Shown here piece after piece: positions 35,237 to 44,440 of a stretch of DNA of 64,000 bases. Within the stretch, counting starts at the first letter, position 1, and each line of letters starts with the position of its first letter. Position numbers and translations under genes: made by a program. Source of the DNA: Desulfococcus multivorans (GTDB lineage Bacteria; Desulfobacterota; Desulfobacteria; Desulfobacterales; Desulfococcaceae); NCBI RefSeq assembly GCF_001854245.1, contig NZ_CP015381.1:4375001-4439000 (forward strand). The letters run 5' to 3'. A model generated the notes under the pieces. That model did no database searches. It worked only from the letters and a program-made list of their open reading frames with translations, and was not told where the DNA came from.

Positions 35237-37180
35237 TCAGGTTCGTTTGGCGATCGGCAGTTGAATCAATCGGCTTTCTTCAAATAATTCGTGTGGGTTT
35301 CTGACTGCCAACTGCTCTTCATAAATTTCCAGAAGGACATCCACCACATCGGAGTCAAATTGTTGTCCTTTATTGTTGACCAGTTCGGTTTTGATAAGGA
35401 GCGCCGGAAGCGTATCCCGATAGCTTCTTCTGGAATTCATGGCGTCGAATGCGTCGGCTGCGATGATGATCTTTTCCGATACAGAGAGCTGATGGCCCAT
35501 CAATCCATCCGGATACCCTCGTCCGTCCTCTCTTTCGTGGTGATGACGGACGATGCGTCGTTCCTCTCTGAGAGATACGATGGGTTGAAGAATTTCCTCA
35601 CCAATGACGGGATGCTGCTGGATCACTTGACACTCCGACCTATTCAATCTACTGCTTTTATTTAGTATATTATCCATGATCCCGATTTTCCCGATATCAT
35701 GAAGCAACGCGGCGTTGTAGAGGACCTGAAGGGAATGAACGTCCAGGTTGATCCGTCTGCCGATTTCTCGACTCAGGTTGGCCACCCGTTCTCCATGACC
35801 GTGGGTGTATTTATCCTTGAATTCCAGTGATTTGGCGAGAGATTTGATGGAACTGATATAGGCGTTTTCCAGTTGAGCGAATAATTTAATATTTTCGATG
35901 GACGTAGTGGTCTGACTGGCCAGGACACAGAGGGTCTGTATCTCCCCCAGCATCATGATGCTTCTCTGACGGCGGATAAGATTGATGAATCCCGCAATCT
36001 CCTTGGACTGACGCAGTGGTATCGAGATGCGTTCGAGTTCAGGAAAGGAACTGATGCCGGACTTGACGAACGGTGAACCGAGACCGGATATAGAAGCATT
36101 TTCACTGATAAACATAAGAGGCTCCGCATCCAGCAGCGGCGGCTTTTCAAGAAGCCGATGATATTTCACGCGATCGTTCTCGTTCACCGAAGGCTTGATG
36201 ACGCTTGCCACCATTCGAGTCGAGTCATCCGGCTCTACGATCAAAAGTGATGCAGCCATGGTATCGGTGGCCGAAAGTACCACTTCCAGAATCTGGTCAT
36301 AAAGACGATCGTGGTTTTTGAGGGAGGTCATGGCCTGACTGGCATCAAAAAGATACCTGAGCCGTTGGTTCGTGAGGGTCAGTTCCGCATTGGAATTCTC
36401 TATGATTCGAATGTGATCCTTCAGCTTTTCCTGCATATTTCCGAAACGGCGCGCTAAATAACCAATTTCGTCTCGGGATTCCACCCGAATCTCCTGGTCA
36501 TAGTCTCCTTTTGAAATACCCTCGACATGTTTCATCAATGTGGCGATCGGCCGGGTAATGCGTGTCGAAAAAAGCACGGAGATCAAACAACTTATGATGA
36601 GAACGATACCGCCCAGAATCAGAAGTGTTCTCCGGGTCTGATCAATGCCGGCATTCATGGACTCGAGGGACAACCCGATCCGTACGGTGGCCCAATGTTT
36701 TTTGAGGACGGTAATAGGTGCGGAAATTTCGCAGATATTCTGTTTAGGGTCATTATCCAGGACGAGGTATCGGACCGAGACGCTTCCAGCGTCAGACACT
36801 TGGGTGGCGGGCAGCGATTTTAAGAGGGACGCCTTGAAGCGAGGGACACCTTTATAGGCTGCCGTCTCACCGTCAAAAAGCTGGATCGAGGCATATACGA
36901 GTTCATTTTCCGAAACGGTTTTGGCTACGTTCTGTTCCATGCCGACATAGTTGTATGTCGAGACGAGGCTCGTATTCACGGCGGCAAGGTTTTTGGCGAT
37001 GGTGACCCCTCGTTTCAGGAATTCCTCTAAAATCGAGTTGTGCATCCTTCGCTCCACGACCATGATGGTAATGGTCATGATCATGCACTCCAGGAGGATG
37101 ATGCCGATCATGAATTTGGTCTGCAGGCGAATGCCAATATCAGCTCTCTGTTTTGGTGCTATCGATTTCATGATCAACAT
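35237..37180 (-). CDS. Membrane sensor with HAMP, GAF and HD-GYP domains (cyclic-di-GMP phosphodiesterase)
   Basis: 647 aa. One membrane segment near residues 23-42, a periplasmic sensor region (~45-190), a second segment (~195-215), then a HAMP domain (RITRPIATLMKHVEGISKGDYD). A GAF-like region (~275-430) follows, and then a C-terminal HD-GYP domain with HGERVANLSREIG, LLHDIGKIGI and HHEREDGRGYPDGL. HD-GYP enzymes hydrolyse cyclic di-GMP, lowering it in response to the periplasmic signal. All the metal-binding His/Asp residues expected can be seen. A CRP-like site lies ~315 bp upstream of the start. Confidence 0.92.
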   Translation of the reverse strand: MLIMKSIAPKQRADIGIRLQTKFMIGIILLECMIMTITIMVVERRMHNSILEEFLKRGVTIAKNLAAVNTSLVSTYNYVGMEQNVAKTVSENELVYASIQLFDGETAAYKGVPRFKASLLKSLPATQVSDAGSVSVRYLVLDNDPKQNICEISAPITVLKKHWATVRIGLSLESMNAGIDQTRRTLLILGGIVLIISCLISVLFSTRITRPIATLMKHVEGISKGDYDQEIRVESRDEIGYLARRFGNMQEKLKDHIRIIENSNAELTLTNQRLRYLFDASQAMTSLKNHDRLYDQILEVVLSATDTMAASLLIVEPDDSTRMVASVIKPSVNENDRVKYHRLLEKPPLLDAEPLMFISENASISGLGSPFVKSGISSFPELERISIPLRQSKEIAGFINLIRRQRSIMMLGEIQTLCVLASQTTTSIENIKLFAQLENAYISSIKSLAKSLEFKDKYTHGHGERVANLSREIGRRINLDVHSLQVLYNAALLHDIGKIGIMDNILNKSSRLNRSECQVIQQHPVIGEEILQPIVSLREERRIVRHHHEREDGRGYPDGLMGHQLSVSEKIIIAADAFDAMNSRRSYRDTLPALLIKTELVNNKGQQFDSDVVDVLLEIYEEQLAVRNPHELFEESRLIQLPIAKRT

Positions 37181-37627
37181 GTTTTCGCACGAGAATAAAA
37201 CAGGTTCATAGCACGGGATATCAACATCGGATCCATTACGTCACGACTCCACCAAAACCACGGTTTATACAATCAGACATTGTTGCCCGTCATCTGAATC
37301 GAAACCAAGGCATTTTTTACCAGGAAGACCATAATTGTTCAGACAATGCGCATTCCTCCATTTTGTTGATATAAAAACGTAAATCAGTATCAACAGCACG
37401 CGATCGACGGTCATGCACTTATGATCGGATCAGTAACGTATAACCCTGAAAAAAACACTATAACTTTTTTTATATTCTTCTTGGCCAAGAATATGTGAAA
37501 TACATCACAAAAACTCGGAAATTTCAAACATAAATGCACCGGCCTCATTCGAAATCAGATTAATTCATAATTCCTCGAGCCGGATATCGGCGGTTTTGAC
37601 CCTGAAATCGATCGATACGAACGCACA
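37181..37627. other. 447-bp regulatory spacer between rtcB and the HD-GYP gene
   Basis: No gene is supported. AT-rich around 37440-37560, where a palindrome and a CRP-like site lie; otherwise I see nothing. It is upstream of the HD-GYP gene and downstream of rtcB, both on the minus strand. Confidence 0.6.
37478..37509. promoter_or_regulatory. CRP/FNR-type operator next to a perfect palindrome
   Basis: TGTGAAATACATCACA (37494-37509) is exactly TGTGA-N6-TCACA, the CRP consensus core. Adjacent is the perfect 14-bp palindrome TTCTTGGCCAAGAA (37478-37491). Both lie upstream of the HD-GYP gene on the minus strand, with AT-rich sequence containing TATAGT just downstream. A CRP-family regulator is likely, but its identity is unknown. 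Confidence 0.6.
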
Positions 37628-39067
37628 TCAGCCCTTCACCACGGCCATGGGCCGCAACCGTGCCACCTTACGAGAAAGGCCCGCGCCGTGCACAACCGCC
37701 ACAACCTGGGAAATGTCCTTATAGGCATCCGGCATTTCCTCGGCCATCGTGCCGCGGCCGGTCCACCGGACCAGGATACCTTTGTCCTCCAACTCCCGAT
37801 AAATGGCCCGGCCTTTGGCGGCCTTTTTCGCGGCTGTCCGGCTCAACACTCTGCCGGCACCGTGACACGTGGAGCCGAATGTCTCCGCGAGAGCCGTCTC
37901 CGTTCCCACGAGAACATAGGACGCCCTCCCCATGTCGCCGGGAACCAGCACCGGCTGCCCAACCGACCGGTAGGCGGCGCAGACCGCCGGGTGACCGGCC
38001 GGAAACGATCGGGTCGCCCCTTTCCGGTGAACACAAACGGTGCGACGTTTACCCTCGATCAGATGTTCTTCTTTTTTGGCGATATTATGACAGACGTCAT
38101 ACAACAACCGCATGGCAAGGTCTCGGGGTGAAATATGCAGCACATTCAGTAACACCTCCCGAGCCAGGTGCATGAGGATTTGACGATTCGCCCAGGCGTA
38201 ATTGGCGGCGCAGGCCATGGCGGAAAGGTAGCGCTGACCTTGGGGAGACTGGATCATGGCACACGAAAGTTGACGATCGGGCAGATCAAATGGAAGGGTC
38301 TGGACATGTCGTGCCATGACGGCCAGGAAATCGTCGCAGATCTGATACCCCAGGCCCCGGGACCCCGTGTGAATCATCAGCGTAACCTGCCCTTCATAGA
38401 GGCCGAACGACCGAGCCACCGTATCGTCGTAGATCTCGTCCACCACACCGACTTCGAGAAAATGGTTGCCCGATCCCAGGGTTCCCAGTTGCTTTTTGCC
38501 CCGAAGCATCGCGCGGTCGCTCACTTCACCGGGATCTGCACCGGGAAGCACTCCCCCCTCCTCGGTGTGCTCGATATCCCTCTCTTCGCCGAAGCCGTTC
38601 TCGACCGCCCATCGACTGCCGGTCCTGAGAACGGTTTTTTCATCCCGCTCGGTGAGCTTGACGCTCCCCTGGGAGCCGACTCCGGAAGGAATGTTCCGAT
38701 ATAGCCCGTTCACCAGGTCTTCCAGACGCGGCCTCACATCCCCCTCCGCCAGCCGGGTAGTCGCCAGCCTCACCCCGCAGTTGATGTCATATCCGACGCC
38801 GCCGGGAGACACGATGCCGTCCTGCCAGTCAAACGCCGCCACTCCACCGATGGGAAATCCGTAACCCTGATGAACATCCGGCATGGCCATGGAGGCCTTC
38901 AGGATACCGGGAAGAGAGGCCACATTGGCCACCTGTATCAACGTATCTTCCTGCCGTATCGCCGCGATCATGTCCCCGTCGGCATAAATTCTGCCCGGAA
39001 CCCGCATATTGCCGGTCCTGGGCAACTCCCACACATAGTCATTGATTTTGATGAGTTCCCTTGTCAT
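37628..39067 (-). CDS. rtcB: RNA-splicing ligase RtcB
   Basis: 479 aa from ATG 39067 (GGGGAGG upstream; the ATG one codon earlier is possible). Family motifs: MPDVHQGYGFPIGGVAAFD, SPGGVGYDINCGVRL, the metal-site LGSGNHFLEV, MIHTGSRGLGYQI and the catalytic-histidine region STCHGAGRVLSR. RtcB joins 2',3'-cyclic phosphate or 3'-phosphate RNA ends to 5'-OH ends using GTP and Mn2+, in tRNA or rRNA repair. Its activator archease is encoded at 43078-43509 on the same strand, separated by two plus-strand genes. Confidence 0.96.
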   Translation of the reverse strand: MTRELIKINDYVWELPRTGNMRVPGRIYADGDMIAAIRQEDTLIQVANVASLPGILKASMAMPDVHQGYGFPIGGVAAFDWQDGIVSPGGVGYDINCGVRLATTRLAEGDVRPRLEDLVNGLYRNIPSGVGSQGSVKLTERDEKTVLRTGSRWAVENGFGEERDIEHTEEGGVLPGADPGEVSDRAMLRGKKQLGTLGSGNHFLEVGVVDEIYDDTVARSFGLYEGQVTLMIHTGSRGLGYQICDDFLAVMARHVQTLPFDLPDRQLSCAMIQSPQGQRYLSAMACAANYAWANRQILMHLAREVLLNVLHISPRDLAMRLLYDVCHNIAKKEEHLIEGKRRTVCVHRKGATRSFPAGHPAVCAAYRSVGQPVLVPGDMGRASYVLVGTETALAETFGSTCHGAGRVLSRTAAKKAAKGRAIYRELEDKGILVRWTGRGTMAEEMPDAYKDISQVVAVVHGAGLSRKVARLRPMAVVKG

Positions 39068-39423
39068 CATTACCTCCCCTTTTTCGGTTTGGCGGCAACC
39101 GGCGTCCTTTCATCGGCTTCAGCGCCGAGATATCAGCCACCCGGTTCCATTCTCCGGATCGGCATGACCTGCGAGATGGCGGGATGCTTGCAGCAGCGCT
39201 GAATCTTTTTGAAGAAAGGCCGCATGAATTCGAACATTAATAATTTCGAACATTAATAATAAAGATATGCCCGGTTCCAGAAAAAACCAAAGGTCAATGC
39301 CGTCGCAACCCGTTGAATGATTTCTGATCCACCGGGATATCCATATTTCCATGGACGTCTAAACGAATTTGTAATATCATCCGGTTGTTCGTAACGCCTA
39401 TCGCCTCCTCTTGAGGAAGTCCA
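39068..39423. other. Intergenic region with a short direct repeat
   Basis: 356 bp between divergent rtcB and the GDPD gene, with no supported gene. TTCGAACATTAATAA occurs twice at 39229-39243 and 39245-39259, a 16-bp period direct repeat of unknown role. Confidence 0.55.
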
Positions 39424-40194
39424 ATGAAAATAGACGGTCTCCGATATCCATTGATCATCGCCCACCGGGGCTACAGCGCGAGATATCCGGAAAACACCTT
39501 GATCGCCTTTGAAAAAGCCCTCGAATCAGGAGTCCAGATGATCGAACTGGACGTAACGCTGACACGCGACCGGAAAATCGTGGTCATTCACGACGAAACC
39601 CTTTACCGAACGACAAGCGGCCGCGGCAAGGTTGCCGATTACACCCTCACTGAATTGAAGATGCTGGATGCGGGCGGTTGGTTTTCAGATCGTTTCTCGG
39701 GGGAAGCCATCCCTGTCTTGACGGAAGTGTTGACGCTGGCAGGGGGTCGGGCCACCGTCAATATCGAAATCAAACCCGAGGCCTACGACCCTCGACACCC
39801 GAAAGACGCCATCGAACGTCAGATATGGCGTATGTTGCATCATCGACACCTTCTGACGGATGTATTGGTTTCCAGTTTTGAGGCGGAGATTCTTGCAGAG
39901 TTGGCTCGGATGACCCCGAAACCCAATTTGGCGTTTCTGACGAAAGGCAGAACCGACACCGGTGTTTTCGATACCTGCCGAAAAATTGACGCCTTTTCCT
40001 GGAATGCCCACTACCGCGATTTGAATCGAACCCGTGTTGAAAACGCCCACGATCTGGGACTGAAGGTCTTTGCCTACACGGTCAATGCACCCGACGACAT
40101 TCTGGCACTGATCGACATGGGGGTGGACGGCATCTACACGGATGATCCCACGGCGGTCGATATGGACCTGAGATGCGGGCGTAGGGTTTCATAA
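39424..40194 (+). CDS. Glycerophosphodiester phosphodiesterase
   Basis: 256 aa with GAGGAAG before the ATG. GDPD signatures: IIAHRGYSARYPENTLIAFEKAL with the first catalytic His, IELDVTLTRDRKIVVIHDETLYRTTSG with the second His and metal ligands, NIEIKPE, and the C-terminal YTVNAPDDILALIDMGVDGIYTDDP. No signal peptide is seen, so it is UgpQ-like and cytoplasmic. It releases glycerol 3-phosphate from glycerophosphodiesters. Its stop TAA is directly followed by the ATG of the 954-aa gene, so the two are probably translated together. Confidence 0.95.
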   Translation: MKIDGLRYPLIIAHRGYSARYPENTLIAFEKALESGVQMIELDVTLTRDRKIVVIHDETLYRTTSGRGKVADYTLTELKMLDAGGWFSDRFSGEAIPVLTEVLTLAGGRATVNIEIKPEAYDPRHPKDAIERQIWRMLHHRHLLTDVLVSSFEAEILAELARMTPKPNLAFLTKGRTDTGVFDTCRKIDAFSWNAHYRDLNRTRVENAHDLGLKVFAYTVNAPDDILALIDMGVDGIYTDDPTAVDMDLRCGRRVS

Positions 40195-43059
40195 ATGGGG
40201 AGGTGGGTGGATCGAAGACGCGGCCGGTTTAGACGATGGCTCAACCGTCTCATCGATGCGGTAAGCTTCAACGACCAGATCCGGGATCTGGCGGAGATGC
40301 TCAATCGGAAAGTCGAGCAGTCCGAAGAAGCGACGCCGGATATAGTCTCCCATCCCGGCGGATTCAACCGTGCGTTTCGAAAGCGGCGAATGGGTATTGC
40401 CGAATCCTATATCCGGATCGCCCAGAAACTGGTGCGCAGCGAAGTACACAACCGGCTTCACGCTCTCAAAACCCTGGTGATGCTATCTCTGCACGCCAAA
40501 ACCATCAGTATGCCCCTCAATACCGCCCGCGTCCAGACGGAAATCATGAAGGAAGCCGTCAAGAACATCCGAAACCGCCGTCGGCAGATGGAGATGATCG
40601 CGGATTTTTCCCTGGCCTCTTACGGTCATGAGGCCACCATCCGAAGATTTCTGAAGGAGCTGAAGCGGCTGGAGGTTCCGGAAACCGGCCAACCCCTGAA
40701 GAACCTCGACATGGGGTGGGACGCCCACGTCCACGACAACCTCTCAGAGGGCAGAAAAACCCCGAGTCAGTTGGTTCTGGACGCCTTCATCAAGGGAATC
40801 TCACGCCTCACCCTGGCCTATTACGACATTCCCCACCGGGATATTGTTTTTGAAGCGATGGAAGCCGGAAGGATACTGGGTGTCGAGGTATCCATCGGCA
40901 TCGAGTTCAGCGTAGGGCGTCGAACCCGCAGAAAACACTTTCTCTTTCTTCCGCCCGCCGTCACGTTTGAGGCCTTTTTGGAATTCTTCAATTCGAACTG
41001 CGCGGTGCTCGCCCATTTTTACGACGGACTGGATGAAAATCGAAACCATCGACGGCGGGTTATCACAGAGATCCTGGAACATTTCAACCGGACCCACCTC
41101 ATCAACATCAACCAGGGATTCGCCGAAGACAGCATCTTCGCACTTCAGCCGCTTCAGCTCGCGGACCTCGAAAAAATCGTTCCCTACGATCAATTTTCCC
41201 GAAACCATCTGAGCGAACTGCTTTATGAGCAACTGAAAGCCGTCCTGAAAAGACGGGTGCTCCTTCTGAAAGCCCAATTCGAAATCTCCCGACAGCTCTT
41301 CAGAGAGGACACCCTTACCGGATGGGAACTGGAGCAGATTTCGGCAACCTATCGTCGCATCCGGGAACTTTACACGACCTTAAGCCCGGCACACATCAAA
41401 AGCGAATACTTTTCAGGAAAAAATATCTTCGATTACGATTCCGCTTTTGCCTCCGAAGCCGACATCATGCCGGACCTGAAACAATCCGGGGCCCTCATCA
41501 CCTTCAACCACCCCCTGGAACACGGGTTCGAATCGGCCGTGGAAACCGTTCTTGCCGCTCACCCTTACATCGACCAGATCGAGTTGATGAACATGCGGGA
41601 CAGCATGGGTCGGGACCCTTCTGAAATCATGCGCCTGACGCGCTTCGTGAGCCTGATCAACACCGGCACCTTGTCGGAAGCAAAGCAATTCCTGGAGGAT
41701 CTGAACCGACGCCCCATAGACAAATCCCGCCTCGAAAGCGCCTTTGAGAAATACCATCGGAATCTTCTGGTTCCCATAGCCGCCAGCGCCGCCACCGGGT
41801 GGAAGCCCCAGGTTCCGGGTATGGGATTCATTCGGGAATCGCGCATTCCGAAAAAATCCCGCAAATATTTTTGTCAGACCCATTATCGCCTGCCCCGACC
41901 TGTTTCAGATCTGATCAACGGCGGGGGACGCAGATCGAGTCCGGATCCGGAAAACGACAGGGCGACCGGTACCGTTGACGAGATTTACTGCCTGGGCAAA
42001 AGCGGCCATTTCAGACCCAACCTGGTGGGTGACGAAGCACCAATCGAAAATATCGGACTGCGGCGAGCCTGGCGCTACCTCAACCCAGCCCTCAAGAATA
42101 TGATTCGCGTCGTCATCGGCTTGTTGCCGGCCTACCTCTGGATCGGCTGGGAATATACCTTGATCTGGTTCGGGATTACCTTTTTCCGGAACGTCTTCGT
42201 GGATCTCGTCGCCTTTTCAGGTCCCCGCCCCAAGGCATGGTCCTTTCGGGACGTCAATCTCGACAACACCACCCAATCCCTCTTCTGGACCGGCTTTTCA
42301 GTTCCCGTCCTGGGAATGGTCAAGCTGGGATTCGACTATTCCTGGCACTTCGCCTTCACCGGGCTCCTTTTCGTGTGGCTCAAATTTCTGGTAATCTGCA
42401 TCGCCAACGGCCTTTATATCTCGGCGCACAACAAAATCAGGCGGTTCGACAACCGCGTCATTCGCGCCAATTTCTTCAGGAGCATCCTGGCGTGGCCGTT
42501 TTCAGCCGCCTTTTCCCCTGTCGGCAACCTGATGCAGGTGCCCAGCATCGTCCAGGCCAAGTTCTGGTCCGACGTGGTCGCAGCCGTTATTGAAGGCACC
42601 GGGAAGTTTCAGCAGAAAATCGTTCTCAGAAAACGGGACTACCGCGAAATCCTGCCCCAGCTCCGGTCCGGGGACAGGGATGCCCGCATGACCGCGATGA
42701 TGGATACCCTCTATATCTGGGGCAAGCGCCAAAGGGGCGCCAGCGGGCTTTCACAGATCCTTCTGGGCAGAGGCGGCCTCAAGGCGGCTGTTTTGGGGGT
42801 TTTCAGAAAGGGTGATGCCAGGGATCGGGAACGGCAGGCAGCATCCGGTGCGGCGGATCTCGATCTGATGATCGAGCGTTTCGCGCCCCACCACGTCACC
42901 CCGGCGCTTTCCCGGTTCATCCTATCCAAATACACCCATAACGAAGCCATCGTGCTGATCGACATGCTCGACAGCCATCTGATCGATTTCCACGCGTGGT
43001 TGAAAAAGCTCCGGAAAAAATCCAGGGGCGGCAAACCACCGAATATCACCGCTTCCTGA
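40195..43059 (+). CDS. Large membrane protein with a PHP-like domain, function unknown
   Basis: 954 aa, starting directly after the GDPD stop. A basic helical N-terminus (~1-165) precedes a PHP-like phosphoesterase region: GWDAHVHDNLSEGRKTPSQL (D176, H178, H180), then EAMEAGRILGVEVSIGIEFSV and, much later, ITFNHPLEHG (~440). The usual TDHD motif is replaced by YYDIPHRD, so some metal ligands differ. Three or four membrane segments (~640-780, such as VVIGLLPAYLWIGWEYTLIWFGITF) follow, then a basic C-terminal region. I know no named family. Coupling to GDPD suggests phospholipid or phosphodiester turnover at the membrane, as inference. Confidence 0.7.
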   Translation: MGRWVDRRRGRFRRWLNRLIDAVSFNDQIRDLAEMLNRKVEQSEEATPDIVSHPGGFNRAFRKRRMGIAESYIRIAQKLVRSEVHNRLHALKTLVMLSLHAKTISMPLNTARVQTEIMKEAVKNIRNRRRQMEMIADFSLASYGHEATIRRFLKELKRLEVPETGQPLKNLDMGWDAHVHDNLSEGRKTPSQLVLDAFIKGISRLTLAYYDIPHRDIVFEAMEAGRILGVEVSIGIEFSVGRRTRRKHFLFLPPAVTFEAFLEFFNSNCAVLAHFYDGLDENRNHRRRVITEILEHFNRTHLININQGFAEDSIFALQPLQLADLEKIVPYDQFSRNHLSELLYEQLKAVLKRRVLLLKAQFEISRQLFREDTLTGWELEQISATYRRIRELYTTLSPAHIKSEYFSGKNIFDYDSAFASEADIMPDLKQSGALITFNHPLEHGFESAVETVLAAHPYIDQIELMNMRDSMGRDPSEIMRLTRFVSLINTGTLSEAKQFLEDLNRRPIDKSRLESAFEKYHRNLLVPIAASAATGWKPQVPGMGFIRESRIPKKSRKYFCQTHYRLPRPVSDLINGGGRRSSPDPENDRATGTVDEIYCLGKSGHFRPNLVGDEAPIENIGLRRAWRYLNPALKNMIRVVIGLLPAYLWIGWEYTLIWFGITFFRNVFVDLVAFSGPRPKAWSFRDVNLDNTTQSLFWTGFSVPVLGMVKLGFDYSWHFAFTGLLFVWLKFLVICIANGLYISAHNKIRRFDNRVIRANFFRSILAWPFSAAFSPVGNLMQVPSIVQAKFWSDVVAAVIEGTGKFQQKIVLRKRDYREILPQLRSGDRDARMTAMMDTLYIWGKRQRGASGLSQILLGRGGLKAAVLGVFRKGDARDRERQAASGAADLDLMIERFAPHHVTPALSRFILSKYTHNEAIVLIDMLDSHLIDFHAWLKKLRKKSRGGKPPNITAS

Positions 43060-43077
43060 AGGCCGCCGCCCGAAACG

Positions 43078-43509
43078 CTAAATATCGAAAACGACCCGTG
43101 CGGTCCACCCTCCCGATGACGGGGCGACACGGATCTGGTGATAGGTGACGGCCTTGATTTCCTGGAGAACGGTATGGCGGACGGGGTCGAAGGTTTCGTA
43201 GTGAAGTCGGGCCGAGAGGACAAATGCCGACAGAGACAGGATCTCGACCTTCACAACGAAGCGATCCTCGCCGGTCCACTGATAGAGGACCTCTCTGAGC
43301 CAGTTGACCATGAGATCGGGCCAGTCGTCGCCGGAAACCTGAACAACGAGGGTCTCGGATTTCGCGGCTCCGGACTCGCGAATCTCGGCGACCACGTCAA
43401 AGAGAGCGAGAACGGTGTCCGCAAAGAGCGACGCCAGATCCGCGGCCGTCACCTCGAGGCCGAAATCGGCCGGATGATCGATGATCTGATAGGTCATGGC
43501 CCGTTTCAT
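43078..43509 (-). CDS. Archease (RtcB activator)
   Basis: 143 aa from ATG 43509, or 139 aa from ATG 43497; the longer open frame upstream is unsupported. Archease signatures: YQIIDHPADFGLEVTAADLASLFADTVLALFDVV with the metal-binding Asp-His-x-Ala-Asp, LMVNWLREVLYQW, and the C-terminal EIKAVTYHQIRV followed by GWTARVVFDI. Archease helps RtcB form its guanylylated intermediate and turn over. It shares strand and function with rtcB 4 kb away; the GDPD-PHP pair lies between on the other strand. Confidence 0.93.
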   Translation of the reverse strand: MKRAMTYQIIDHPADFGLEVTAADLASLFADTVLALFDVVAEIRESGAAKSETLVVQVSGDDWPDLMVNWLREVLYQWTGEDRFVVKVEILSLSAFVLSARLHYETFDPVRHTVLQEIKAVTYHQIRVAPSSGGWTARVVFDI

Positions 43510-43816
43510 ATCATTTTTCGCTGAATTGGGCGAGGAATAAAAAACAGACCTCAAACAGCCTTGAAAAACCGAACACCGTCGTAACATTCCAAACATGTTC
43601 GAATACGCGCCGGAACTGGAAACGGTTCCGGCGTTTTTATGCCCGGAAAGCCGCTTCGCCTCAACCCAGGCAATGCTGCCGGTATGGGAAAACCCGCCCG
43701 AAATCCTCAAAAACCTCTTGTAACCCGATCCAAAAAAAGATATAAAGTACTGTTTACGGATATTGTTTTCAATCAGTTCGCCTCTGCAGCGAAAGCACCT
43801 TTTCCCACGGAGATTC
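43510..43816. other. Divergent spacer between archease and rdgC
   Basis: 307 bp without a supported gene. It contains the hairpin-terminator at 43608-43638 and a moderately AT-rich segment from 43730 to 43780 that may hold the promoter for the rdgC-dnaN-gyrB run. Confidence 0.5.
43608..43638 (+). terminator. Terminator-like hairpin ahead of the rdgC-dnaN-gyrB run
   Basis: CGCCGGAAC (43608-43616) pairs with GTTCCGGCG (43625-43633), followed by TTTTT on the plus strand. No plus-strand gene ends just before it apart from the 954-aa gene 550 bp upstream, so it either stops that transcript or acts as an attenuator in the leader of the rdgC run. Confidence 0.7.
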
Positions 43817-44431
43817 ATGGGCATACTATCATCCACGGTGTCCATCACCCGCTATCGGGTCGATGGAAAGATCGAAGCGCCGGTGTTGGAAAACATCACC
43901 AGGGGCCTTGCCGGAAATGCCATTACGGAGATCGATGACGAAGCTTCGGAAAAATCCGTTGGGTGGACCGCCCTGGAGAACCCTTTCCGACCGGATTTCA
44001 GCGGGTCTTCCTTCGTCATCGGCGCCTATCTGGTCTTCTCCCTCAGGATCGACAAGAAGACCATCCCGGCCAAGATCGTCAAAAAACACTACCAGATCGC
44101 ACTGGCCAGGCGGATGACCGACACCGGGCGGGACCATCTCACCAAAAGCGAAAAACAGGAAATCAAGGAAGGGGTGGTCCAGGGGCTCAGTATGCGAATC
44201 CCGGCGACCCCCAATGTCTTCGACGTCCTGTGGAATATCGAAGGACAATCGCTTTGGTTTTATTCCACCCAGAAAGCCGCCAATGAGGAGCTCGAAACCC
44301 TCTTCGCCAAATCATTCAAATGCAATCTCATCCGGCTCTTTCCTTACACTGTCGCCGAGCTTACCGCCGGGCTTTCGGACGCTGAACGGGATGCCCTGGC
44401 CACCCTCACCCCCACGCGGTTTGCGGAGTAG
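43817..44431 (+). CDS. RdgC-like protein, N-terminal part
   Basis: 204 aa from ATG 43817. It resembles the first two thirds of E. coli RdgC: SEKSVGWTALENPF matches the RdgC MGWVPP region, and KTIPAKIVKKHYQIALARRM to LTKSEKQEIKEGVVQGL matches LPSPVIKQALEAK and LKKTEKDSLKDEVL. It then has VLWNIEGQSLWFYSTQKAANEELETLF, as in MMWIDTVNGLIMVD. RdgC forms a DNA-encircling ring and limits RecA action. At 204 aa it is shorter than the ~300-aa E. coli protein; the missing end seems to be in the next gene. dnaN and gyrB follow. Confidence 0.75.
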   Translation: MGILSSTVSITRYRVDGKIEAPVLENITRGLAGNAITEIDDEASEKSVGWTALENPFRPDFSGSSFVIGAYLVFSLRIDKKTIPAKIVKKHYQIALARRMTDTGRDHLTKSEKQEIKEGVVQGLSMRIPATPNVFDVLWNIEGQSLWFYSTQKAANEELETLFAKSFKCNLIRLFPYTVAELTAGLSDAERDALATLTPTRFAE

Positions 44432-44440
44432 GAGTAGAAC

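Noticed and set aside
43510-43848. N-terminal extension of archease
   Set aside because: The extra ~113 residues have no archease similarity, cross a terminator-like hairpin and overlap the rdgC start region.
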